Source: Ignavibacteriota bacterium (GTDB lineage Bacteria; Bacteroidota; Ignavibacteria; Tepidaquicellales; Tepidaquicellaceae). From it: a stretch of DNA of 64,000 bases. Both the position numbers and the translations under genes were made by a program. Below the pieces are notes generated by a model. It did no database searches, had not been told where the DNA came from, and worked only from the letters and a program-made list of their open reading frames with translations. The stretch's first letter is position 1. The number at the start of each line of letters is the position of its first letter. Shown here piece by piece: positions 8,602-16,899 of the stretch. Location: positions 124,001-188,000 of the forward strand of contig JACREY010000021.1 in assembly GCA_016218085.1 (NCBI GenBank), in the 5' to 3' direction.

Positions 8602-9912
8602 ATGATAAAAAAGTTTGCAATAACAATTTGCATTTTGCTTGCGGGTGTTAATTTTTCATACTCCCAGTACAAGAAATCGTATACACTGGGGGATGCAATA
8701 AACGAAGCAATGAGAAACAACTCCGAGCTTGTCAACGCGAGATACGACAAGATGAAGGCAATGGAGAAAGTATCACAAACCTACAATGAGAACCTGATAC
8801 CGACTCTGGAGCTCAGTTCTCAGTACTCGCACGCATATAAAAAGCCGGTATTCAACATATTCGGGCAAAATTTTGAAATCGGTACAGATAACACGGTAAC
8901 GCACACGCTCACGGCTTCGGAGCCGATACCGTTTTTAGGGACACCTGTTTTCTCCGGAATCAGGATAGCAGAATACTATGCAAACCTTCAGAATGAAAAC
9001 GTAGCATCAGTAGAGAGCAAAATAAAAAAGGATGTTAAGAAAGCATATTACAATGTTTTATTTCTTAAGGAAGTAGTTGAATTGAACAGAAAGAGCCTTC
9101 AGAATTCGGTCGATAACCTGACTGTGGTCGAGGCAAGATACAGAAACGGAGTAAATACCGAGTTTGATTTTCTCAGGGCAAAAGTAAAAGTTGAATCAAC
9201 AAAGCCGACCGTGTCACAGTCAGAAAGCAATCTTGAAATCAGCAAGAAGCTGTTCAAAAACACAATAGGGCTTAAAACTTCTGAAGATATTGATGTAAAA
9301 GGATTCCTGACATACGACAGCACTGAGATAACGGGTTCGACAGATGATATTCTGAAAAAGATTGCGGAGAACAATGTATCGGTAAGGCAGCTAAACATCA
9401 GTCAGCTGATTAATGCTGAGATCGTAACAATAGATAAGGCAAGTTATCTCCCTAAATTTTATCTTTTTGCTCAGTACCAGCTGGCAGCAAATGAAAACAA
9501 CGACAAGGCAATCATGGACTGGAGATATTACAATATATTCAATGCAGGAATTGGAATGTCCTGGGATTTGAATTTTTTCAGGACCTCCTATAAGAAGACA
9601 CAGTCCGAGCTTGAAGTCAAGAAAACAAGCGAAACCATTGCCGACGTTAAGCAGAAATTAAAAATATCCGGTCAGAACATAATTTCGAAAATGGAAGATG
9701 CAAAAAGCAGAATCAAGGCAAACCTCGAGACTGTAAAACTTGCCGAGCGAGGATATGAACTGGCAAATATCAGCTTTAAAAACGGAGTTATAAACCAGAT
9801 AGATGTACTGGATGCAGAGCTAATGGTAAACCAGACAAAGTTAGCATACATTCAGGCAATTTACGATTACCTTCAGGCAAAAGCAGAGCTTGAAGAACTT
9901 TTAGAAAAATAA
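8602..9912 (+). CDS. TolC family outer-membrane efflux protein
   Basis: 436 residues with a signal peptide (MIKKFAITICILLAGVNFSYSQ). It has two repeats of the outer-membrane efflux protein fold, each with long coiled helices; the pair VVEARYRNGVNTEFDFLRAK and ANISFKNGVINQIDVLDAE shows the typical FxxGxxxxxDvLdA form. As a trimer it would form the outer-membrane channel for the adaptor and pump encoded next. It is 4 bases after tetR and 45 bases before the adaptor start chosen here. Confidence 0.94.
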   Translation: MIKKFAITICILLAGVNFSYSQYKKSYTLGDAINEAMRNNSELVNARYDKMKAMEKVSQTYNENLIPTLELSSQYSHAYKKPVFNIFGQNFEIGTDNTVTHTLTASEPIPFLGTPVFSGIRIAEYYANLQNENVASVESKIKKDVKKAYYNVLFLKEVVELNRKSLQNSVDNLTVVEARYRNGVNTEFDFLRAKVKVESTKPTVSQSESNLEISKKLFKNTIGLKTSEDIDVKGFLTYDSTEITGSTDDILKKIAENNVSVRQLNISQLINAEIVTIDKASYLPKFYLFAQYQLAANENNDKAIMDWRYYNIFNAGIGMSWDLNFFRTSYKKTQSELEVKKTSETIADVKQKLKISGQNIISKMEDAKSRIKANLETVKLAERGYELANISFKNGVINQIDVLDAELMVNQTKLAYIQAIYDYLQAKAELEELLEK

Positions 9913-9957
9913 ATTCAAATGAAAATTAAAAAGCTTAAAAAGAATAATTACAATACA

Positions 9958-10992
9958 ATGAAAAGAATTATTAATTTATTTGTGATTTTAGCTCTCGCAA
10001 TCGGCTTCACAGCTTGCGGCAAAAAACAGGAAAAGAAAGAAGCAGAGAAAAAACTTTCCCTCGTTAAAGTAAGAGACATAAAAGGAGAAGAGTTTTCGGA
10101 AGTGTATAAGATTATCGGCATTGTCAAGCCTTATGCAAGCGCCAAGCTTTCTTCCGAAGAAGGCGGAATAATTTCTTATCTCACAAAGGATAAGGGAAGC
10201 AGTGTCAGAAAAGGCGAAACTATTGCGGTTTTGAAAAAGGATTTTGACAAGGCAACATACGACCAGGCACTTTCGCAGTACGAGCTTGCAAGGGATAATT
10301 TCGAAAGAGCCGAAAAGCTTTACCGTGAAAATGCAACTACCGAACAGGTTTATACAAGTGCAAAACTTCAATTTAACATTGCCGAAAAAACAGTGGAAAT
10401 GTACCGTACAAGACTTACAAAAGGATATATCATTTCCCCTATCGGAGGAATTGTCGATGCAAAATATATGAATCTCGGCGAAATGACTAGCCCCGGTGCA
10501 CCGATAGTAAGCATTGTGGATGTTTCTAAAGTAAAAATTGAAGCGGGAATACCTGAGAAATATGTTACAAGGTTATCCAAAGGCAGAATAGTGGATATTA
10601 CTTTTGATGTACTACCTGATGAAAAATTCAGCGGAAAAATATCCTATATTTCGCCAACTCTGAATCCACAAAGCCGTACATTTGATATTGAAATTGTTAT
10701 AGATAATAAAGGCAGAAAATTAAAACCGGAAATGTCTGCAAATGTATTTTTCACGAATATGGACCTCGATGAGGCAGTAGTTCTGGAGAGAGATGTCTTT
10801 GTAGATAACGGCGATGAGCAATTTGTATTTGTACTTGATAATGATATTGCAAAGAAAAAAATTGTTAAAATCGGTGGAACTTCTGATAACAAGGTACTTA
10901 TTTCCGAAGGACTGAATATCGGCGATAAACTTATTTATTACGGATTCCGGGCATTGGTTGACGGTGATAAAGTAAAAGTTGTAAGTGAATAA
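9958..10992 (+). CDS. RND efflux periplasmic adaptor (HlyD/MFP family)
   Basis: 344 residues from the ATG at 9958, chosen because it starts a lipoprotein signal (MKRIINLFVILALAIGFTAC, Cys20); an in-frame ATG at 9919 would add 13 basic residues before it. The order is the usual one: first lipoyl half (GIISYLTKDKGSSVRKGETIAVL), a short helical hairpin, second lipoyl half (GYIISPIGGIVDAKYMNLGEM), beta-barrel and membrane-proximal domain. It joins the inner-membrane pump to the TolC-type channel. Confidence 0.93.
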   Translation: MKRIINLFVILALAIGFTACGKKQEKKEAEKKLSLVKVRDIKGEEFSEVYKIIGIVKPYASAKLSSEEGGIISYLTKDKGSSVRKGETIAVLKKDFDKATYDQALSQYELARDNFERAEKLYRENATTEQVYTSAKLQFNIAEKTVEMYRTRLTKGYIISPIGGIVDAKYMNLGEMTSPGAPIVSIVDVSKVKIEAGIPEKYVTRLSKGRIVDITFDVLPDEKFSGKISYISPTLNPQSRTFDIEIVIDNKGRKLKPEMSANVFFTNMDLDEAVVLERDVFVDNGDEQFVFVLDNDIAKKKIVKIGGTSDNKVLISEGLNIGDKLIYYGFRALVDGDKVKVVSE

Positions 10993-11022
10993 TTATTTAA
11001 TAATGAAATAACCTAAAAGATT

Positions 11023-14000
11023 ATGAAATTTTTCAAATTATTAGTTAATAATAAAGTAACGATATATATACTTGTATTAATCATCGTTATTGTTGGTTCA
11101 TACTCGTATATAACCCTTCCAAGAGAATCCAGCCCCGATGTGAAGATTCCTTATATATTTATTGCAACAGTATATCCGGGAGTATCCCCGCAGGATATTG
11201 AAAATCTTGTAACTCAGGAAATCGAAAAGGAAGTAAAAGGAATCAGCGGTGTAAAAGAAGTAACATCGGTATCGAGGGAAAGTTTATCTTCTATTTCGGT
11301 TGAATTCACAACGGATATTAAAATTGATGATGCTCTTCAAAAAGTAAGGGATAAGGTGTCCACTGCAAAAACGAATATGCCTCAGGACATTAAAGAACCT
11401 GTAATTACGGAAATCAATTTTTCGGAACTTCCGATTTTATATGTAAATCTAGTCGGCAATATCGGTGCGGCTGAACTGAAACTTGTTGGAGACAGGATAA
11501 AAGACAAATTCGAACAGATTCCGGGAGTGCTGTCTTCAGATGTAGTGGGAGGGATTGAAAGAGAAGTAAAAATCGATGTAAATGCTGACAGATTAAAATA
11601 TTATAATTTAAGTTTTAATGATATAACCAATACCGTTTCAGCAGAAAATTTAAATATCCCGGGCGGCAATGTTGATGTGGGTAAAACAAGTTTTCTGGTC
11701 AGAACACCCGGAGAATATAAAGACCCTGAAAAAATCAGGGATCTTGTAATAAAATCCAGCAACACAAAACCTGTTTATATCAGAGATGTTGCTGAAGTTA
11801 CATACGGATATAAAGAAAGACAAACCTATGCAAGGACAGGCGGACAGGAAAGTGTGACACTGGTTCTAAAGAAACGTGTCGGAGCAAATATTATAGATAT
11901 CATTGATAAAGCAAAAGAAATTCTCGAAAAAGATAAATCATTAATTCCTCCGGGTGTAAGTTATACAATGACCGGAGACCATTCAAAATCAATAAAAAAT
12001 ACGCTCCACGAACTTGAAAACGGAGTAGTTACGGGTGTTATTTTAGTTTGTTTGATTCTGTTTTTCTTTATGGGATTGAAAAATGCAATTTTAGTGGCTA
12101 CAAGTATCCCCCTGTCTTTTTTGATTTCTTTTATAGTGCTGAGTATGATGGGAATCACTCTGAATATGATTGTCCTGTTTACATTGATACTTGTGCTTGG
12201 AATAATTGTCGATGACGCAATCGTTGTTATTGAAAATATATACAGATTGCAGGAAAAAGAAAATTACAACCCTCACGATGCCGCAATAGAAGCACCAAGG
12301 GAAGTTGTGTTCCCTGTAACTATTGCAACTTTGACTATAATTGCTTCATTTTTCCCGATTCTGTTTTTTCCGGGAATTGTTGGAAGTTTTATGAAATATA
12401 TGCCCATAACTCTTATCGTATGCCTGTTTTCATCGTTATTCGTAGCAATGATTATCAGCCCGATACAGGCAGCCGTGTTTATTAATTTCAAAAAAGAAAA
12501 AGAGAAATCAAGAAGAAAAAAATTCAGACCGATTGCAAGATTTCTCGAGCATTTCGATGAAAAGTTTTTCGGGACCTCTCTAAAATTATACGAAAAAGCA
12601 GTAAGAAAATCTTTAAGGTACAGAAAAACAACTATTGCCCTGGTTTTTGGAATTCTTATTGCCGTATTTATGCTTTACGGAGTTTTTAATAACGGTGTGG
12701 AGTTTTTCCCGGATGTTGAACCCAATTCAGTCAACATTAATATTACAACACCAATTGGTACAAATATAGATGAGACAAATAATATTGCAAAGACAATAGA
12801 AAAAAATATTCCGAAGGATGAGAATATCGAAACCATAGTTGTAAATATCGGCTCTTCGAATAATCCGCTCGATTTCAGCGGCGAGGGAATTCCGAATAAA
12901 GGTGTAATTACAATTAATTTTATTGATAAACTCGATAGGAATATTAGCTCATTTGAAACTTTGGAAAAAATCAGACAAGAGATTTCAAATATTCCGGGAG
13001 GGACAATTGAAGTTGAAAAAGAAGAGCATGGTCCGCCTGTAGGTAAACCTATTAACATTGAAATTTCAGGTGATGATTTTTCCAAACTTGGAGAAATATC
13101 CGAAAATCTAAAAAGAGAAATTCAGAATATCCCCGGGCTTACAGACTTAAAAGATAATTTTGATAGAACAAAACCCGAAATTCAGATTATTGTTGACAGG
13201 GAAAAAGCGGCACTATATGGCTTAAATACTGCGATGATAGGTATGACTGTAAGAACCGCAATAAACGGAACCGAAGCAAGTAAATTCAGAGTCGGTGAGG
13301 ATGAATACGATATAACAGTCAGATTAAGCAAACAGCAGAGAAATGAAATCAGTACTTTAGAAAATCTATACATTTCAAATCGGGATGGACATAAAATTCC
13401 TTTATCCTCTATTGCACAAATTAAATTCTCCGGCAGTATTGGAGCAATCAACAGAAAAGATATGAAAAGAGTGGTTACCGTGTCAGCTAATGCAGAAGGC
13501 AGGCTCGGTAACGACGTTTTAAAAGATGTTATGGTTAAACTTGAAAATTTCAAACTACCCGAAGGTTATAATATAGATTATACAGGCGAACAGGAAATGC
13601 AGAAAGAATCGGGAAACTTTCTGGCAAAAGCACTTGTGATTTCATTACTCCTGATTTTCTTTTTAATGGTTATAGAATTTAATTCTGTCAGGGTCCCGGT
13701 TCTGATTATGATTTCAATATTACTTTCACTCATCGGTGTACTTTTAGGTCTGATGTTTACGAGCACACCGTTTGGAATTATTATGACAGGAATCGGAGTA
13801 ATAGCACTTGGAGGAATTGTAGTAAGGAATGCAATCGTAATGCTTGACTTTGCCTACGAGCTGAGAAAGAGAGGACTCGACAGAGATGAATCATTGGTTC
13901 AGGCAGGTATAATCAGGATGCGACCGATATTTCTTACAGCTGCCGCTACAATACTCGGCATTACACCTCTTGCTTCGGGAATAGATTTCGACTGGCGCAC

Positions 14001-14220
14001 ATTCAGCTGGCTGATAGGCGGAGAAAATACTGCTTTCTGGAGACCGATGGGAGTTGCAATTATTTTCGGACTTATGGTTTCGACTTTTCTTACATTGGTA
14101 ATAACACCAACCCTCTATGCAGTGTCTGATGATTTATTTCAGAAATTTCAATTCTGGAAGAAAAAGCATAAGCATTACGAAATAGAAACTGAGGCTGAGC
14201 CTGTAAAAGGTGTTGAATAA
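11023..14220 (+). CDS. RND family efflux pump, inner-membrane permease (AcrB/HAE1-like)
   Basis: 1065 residues, a full-length resistance-nodulation-division pump. TM1 is at 10-30, followed by a large periplasmic loop, TM2-6 (about 330-480), a second loop, and TM8-12 (about 860-1040). The proton-relay pair is Asp397-Asp398 in GIIVDDAIVVIEN, the double Asp of the HAE1 (hydrophobe/amphiphile) group rather than the metal-exporting group. It is the last gene of the tetR-tolC-adaptor-pump unit and is followed by a strong terminator. The substrates cannot be told from sequence alone. Confidence 0.95.
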   Translation: MKFFKLLVNNKVTIYILVLIIVIVGSYSYITLPRESSPDVKIPYIFIATVYPGVSPQDIENLVTQEIEKEVKGISGVKEVTSVSRESLSSISVEFTTDIKIDDALQKVRDKVSTAKTNMPQDIKEPVITEINFSELPILYVNLVGNIGAAELKLVGDRIKDKFEQIPGVLSSDVVGGIEREVKIDVNADRLKYYNLSFNDITNTVSAENLNIPGGNVDVGKTSFLVRTPGEYKDPEKIRDLVIKSSNTKPVYIRDVAEVTYGYKERQTYARTGGQESVTLVLKKRVGANIIDIIDKAKEILEKDKSLIPPGVSYTMTGDHSKSIKNTLHELENGVVTGVILVCLILFFFMGLKNAILVATSIPLSFLISFIVLSMMGITLNMIVLFTLILVLGIIVDDAIVVIENIYRLQEKENYNPHDAAIEAPREVVFPVTIATLTIIASFFPILFFPGIVGSFMKYMPITLIVCLFSSLFVAMIISPIQAAVFINFKKEKEKSRRKKFRPIARFLEHFDEKFFGTSLKLYEKAVRKSLRYRKTTIALVFGILIAVFMLYGVFNNGVEFFPDVEPNSVNINITTPIGTNIDETNNIAKTIEKNIPKDENIETIVVNIGSSNNPLDFSGEGIPNKGVITINFIDKLDRNISSFETLEKIRQEISNIPGGTIEVEKEEHGPPVGKPINIEISGDDFSKLGEISENLKREIQNIPGLTDLKDNFDRTKPEIQIIVDREKAALYGLNTAMIGMTVRTAINGTEASKFRVGEDEYDITVRLSKQQRNEISTLENLYISNRDGHKIPLSSIAQIKFSGSIGAINRKDMKRVVTVSANAEGRLGNDVLKDVMVKLENFKLPEGYNIDYTGEQEMQKESGNFLAKALVISLLLIFFLMVIEFNSVRVPVLIMISILLSLIGVLLGLMFTSTPFGIIMTGIGVIALGGIVVRNAIVMLDFAYELRKRGLDRDESLVQAGIIRMRPIFLTAAATILGITPLASGIDFDWRTFSWLIGGENTAFWRPMGVAIIFGLMVSTFLTLVITPTLYAVSDDLFQKFQFWKKKHKHYEIETEAEPVKGVE

Positions 14221-14241
14221 ACATATTTATTAATTTAGATT

Positions 14242-14281
14242 AGCTTTACTGAATACAAAATTCAGTAAAGCTTTTCTTTTT
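14242..14281 (+). terminator. Terminator of the RND efflux operon
   Basis: Perfect 13-bp stem AGCTTTACTGAAT (14242-14254) with ATTCAGTAAAGCT (14260-14272), 5-nt loop, then a T-rich run. It ends only about three bases before the mtnA start codon, so mtnA must be transcribed from within or across it. Confidence 0.9.
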
Positions 14282-14283
14282 TT

Positions 14284-15387
14284 ATGCTGGTAAAAAATAA
14301 ACATTATATCACTATCTGGATTGATAAAAATAATCCCAAAGTTGTCAGAACAATTGACCAGACACTTCTCCCCCATCAATTTAAAATTGTCTCTTTAAAA
14401 TCTTCTGATGAAATTATAAAAGCTATCAGAACAATGATTGTACGCGGTGCGCCGCTGATAGGTGTTTCGGCGGCTTACGCAATTTATCTCGCTGCGCTCG
14501 AAGCCCAAAAAAAATGCAGGACAATCTACCAATTTGACAGGTATATTTTTAAAAAATCAGAAGAAATAAAAAATACACGCCCTACTGCCGTAAATATTTC
14601 CTTTGCCGTCAATGAATCTTTGAAAGTATTAATGAAAGAAAATACAATTGAGGATAAAATTGCTGCTGCACTAAACTGTGCGAGCTTGTTATCCGTGCAG
14701 GAAATCCTGAACTGCAAAAAAATCGGTGAGTACGGATTAAATATTATCGGGAAAATCTCGAAATCAAAGAAAGGAAAAACCGTAAACATCCTAACCCATT
14801 GCAATGCAGGATGGCTGGCTTGCATAGATTACGGTACTGCAACAGCTCCGATTTATTTTGCACATAAAAAAGGAATTAAACTCCACGTTTACGTGGAAGA
14901 AACCCGCCCCCGTAATCAGGGAGCAAGTCTTACTGCCTGGGAGTTTCTTCAGAATAAAATTCCGCATTCAATCATCACGGACAATGCCGGAGGATATGTT
15001 ATGCAGAAAGGAATGGTAGATATGGTAATAGTCGGTTCGGACAGGACTACTTTAAGCGGTGATGTCTGCAATAAAATCGGTACATATAAAACTGCACTGG
15101 CGTCAAAGGACAATAATATACCTTTTTACGTTGCTCTTCCATCTTCTTCAATTGATAAAAAAATCAAAAACGGACTGACGGAAATCCCTATTGAAGAAAG
15201 AAACCTGGATGAAGTCAAATATATTTCAGGAAAATCCGGTAAAAGAATAGAAAAAATTCTGATAACTCCGCTTAAGAGCAAAGCAAAAAATTACGGCTTC
15301 GATATAACTCCTGCTCGTTTAGTAACGGCTCTTATAACTGAAAGAGGTGTGGTGAAACCAATAAAATCAGAAATATCAAAGATTTAA
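14284..15387 (+). CDS. mtnA: S-methyl-5-thioribose-1-phosphate isomerase
   Basis: 367 residues. MtnA converts 5-methylthioribose-1-phosphate to methylthioribulose-1-phosphate in the methionine salvage pathway. Family marks are seen: MIVRGAPLIGVSAAYA near residue 58, the catalytic Cys173 in THCNAGWLA and the catalytic Asp253 in VIVGSDRTT, then NKIGTYKTALAS. Length and motifs separate it from the eIF2B subunits of the same superfamily. No other salvage gene is adjacent. The start lies directly after the terminator of the previous operon. Confidence 0.95.
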   Translation: MLVKNKHYITIWIDKNNPKVVRTIDQTLLPHQFKIVSLKSSDEIIKAIRTMIVRGAPLIGVSAAYAIYLAALEAQKKCRTIYQFDRYIFKKSEEIKNTRPTAVNISFAVNESLKVLMKENTIEDKIAAALNCASLLSVQEILNCKKIGEYGLNIIGKISKSKKGKTVNILTHCNAGWLACIDYGTATAPIYFAHKKGIKLHVYVEETRPRNQGASLTAWEFLQNKIPHSIITDNAGGYVMQKGMVDMVIVGSDRTTLSGDVCNKIGTYKTALASKDNNIPFYVALPSSSIDKKIKNGLTEIPIEERNLDEVKYISGKSGKRIEKILITPLKSKAKNYGFDITPARLVTALITERGVVKPIKSEISKI

Positions 15388-15413
15388 AGTGCCTTGGTGC
15401 TCTTTATTCTTCA

Positions 15414-15449
15414 AATATTACAAATCTTAAGAATCTTACGAATCTTTAA
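15414..15449. repeat. 9-bp degenerate tandem repeat patch
   Basis: Four units of the form AAATATTAC / AAATCTTAAG / AATCTTACG / AATCTTTAA in the gap between mtnA and rplY. The periodicity is similar to that of the patches at 19049 and 35174. Confidence 0.5.
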
Positions 15450-15467
15450 TCAATATCAAAAATAGAA

Positions 15468-15498
15468 TTGATAAATTTCATTAAAATCAATATCTTTG
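15468..15498 (+). promoter_or_regulatory. Promoter of rplY-pth
   Basis: TTG (15468-15470), 20 bases, TATCTTTG (15491-15498), a perfect TAnnTTTG box 27 bases before the rplY start codon. Confidence 0.65.
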
Positions 15499-15525
15499 AG
15501 CTTGTTTAAATTTTATAGATAAAAA

Positions 15526-16173
15526 ATGGCAGAAATTATTTTAAAAGCAGAGCGCAGAACAGATTTTAAAAAATCTACTTCAAACCAGATGAGAAAAGCC
15601 GGAATTATTCCCGGTATTTATTATTCTTTTGGAGAAGAGCCGATTCCCATAAAAGTAAATGAACTTTCACTTCGTCCTTTTGTTTTCACTTCGGAATCTC
15701 ATATTGTAAGCCTTCAGATAGAAGGTGAAAGCAAACCGTTAAGCTGTATTTTAAAAGATACCCAGTTTGAACCTATCACAAGCAGAATAATACATTTTGA
15801 CTTAATAGGACTTAAAGAGGGTGAATTACTTACAATCGAAGTTTCGATATTGCTTAAAGGCAGCGCAATCGGAGTAAAAGAAGGCGGAATAGTTCAGCAC
15901 AATCTGCACAAGCTTGAAATCAAATGTCTGCCCCAGAATATACCACCGCATATAGACGTGGACATCACGAATTTATCAATCGGTGATTCCATAAAGGTCA
16001 GTGACTTAAAATTTGAAGGTATTGAAATTTTGAACGAAGAAAACGCTTCGATAGTGTCAGTTGTTCCGCCTGTACAGGAAGCAAAGCCTGAAGAAGCGGC
16101 AGCAGCAGAAGCTCCGGCAGAACCAGAAGTTATTTCGAAGGGTAAGAAAGAAGAAACAGAGGAAAAGAAATAA
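15526..16173 (+). CDS. rplY: 50S ribosomal protein L25, long (TL5/CTC) form
   Basis: 215 residues. The first about 90 residues are the 5S rRNA-binding L25 domain (opening AEIILKAERRTDFKKS; LRKAGxIPGIxY-like stretch at about 24-35). The rest is the C-terminal CTC domain (LKGSAIGVKEGGIVQHNLHKLEIKC is the family hallmark region). The tail after residue 185 is Glu/Ala/Lys-rich and probably disordered. The gene precedes pth by 47 bases, a very common bacterial pairing. Confidence 0.95.
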   Translation: MAEIILKAERRTDFKKSTSNQMRKAGIIPGIYYSFGEEPIPIKVNELSLRPFVFTSESHIVSLQIEGESKPLSCILKDTQFEPITSRIIHFDLIGLKEGELLTIEVSILLKGSAIGVKEGGIVQHNLHKLEIKCLPQNIPPHIDVDITNLSIGDSIKVSDLKFEGIEILNEENASIVSVVPPVQEAKPEEAAAAEAPAEPEVISKGKKEETEEKK

Positions 16174-16220
16174 TTTCCTATTTCTAATTTTAGGAGTTCA
16201 AAGAAAAAATTAAAGATACT

Positions 16221-16865
16221 TTGAAACTAATAATAGGTCTTGGTAATCCGGGAAGTAAATATGAACTTACAAGGCATAATATTGGTTTTCAGATTTTAGA
16301 TTATTTAGCTGATTATTTAAAAGTTAAGTTTAAGCCATCAAAAGGCGAATGGTACGGGGCTTCAGGAAATTATAACGGGTTTGAGTTTTATTTTATGAAG
16401 CCCTTTACTTTTATGAACAACAGCGGTGAGGCAATATTCGATTTTCTCACCAATAATAATATTCCTTTAAATAATATTCTTGTGGTTTACGATGATTTCC
16501 AGATACCACTGGGAATGATTCGTTTGCGCACAAAGGGAAGTGACGGCGGGCATAACGGCATTGCAAGCATTATATACCGTCTGGAGACAATGTCTTTCCC
16601 GAGAATGAGAATAGGCATTGGAAAAGATCAGCTCATTAACAAAGGTGATTTTGTGGATTTCGTGCTGACAAAATTCAGCAGTGATGAAATAGAAGCCATG
16701 AAGGTAATGTTTCCTGTATATAAGGACTGCATATTAAGTTTTATATCCGGAAGTTTAGCTGACACAATGAATAAATACAACAGGAATTTCCTGAAAAAAG
16801 AAGAGGAGAAAGTTAAGAAAGAGGACAAAAAGCAGGATGAAAATCCTGATGAAAATAAAAATTAG
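16221..16865 (+). CDS. pth: Peptidyl-tRNA hydrolase
   Basis: 214 residues. It frees tRNA from prematurely released peptidyl-tRNA. The start is a TTG giving MKLIIGLGNPGSKYELTRHN; no in-frame ATG lies nearby upstream. The catalytic residues are in place: Asn9, His19 (equivalent to His20 of E. coli) and the Asp of VVYDDFQIPLG. GSDGGHNGIASI is the second family signature. Residues from about 190 on form a Lys/Glu-rich tail beyond the usual end of the enzyme. Confidence 0.95.
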   Translation: MKLIIGLGNPGSKYELTRHNIGFQILDYLADYLKVKFKPSKGEWYGASGNYNGFEFYFMKPFTFMNNSGEAIFDFLTNNNIPLNNILVVYDDFQIPLGMIRLRTKGSDGGHNGIASIIYRLETMSFPRMRIGIGKDQLINKGDFVDFVLTKFSSDEIEAMKVMFPVYKDCILSFISGSLADTMNKYNRNFLKKEEEKVKKEDKKQDENPDENKN

Positions 16866-16899
16866 GAATTTTTTTTATTTAATAAATTAACTTAAAACT

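Noticed and set aside
7980-14220. Heavy-metal (CzcA-type) efflux system
   Set aside because: The pump has the double Asp of the HAE1 group, and no metal-binding His-rich loop or metal regulator is seen.
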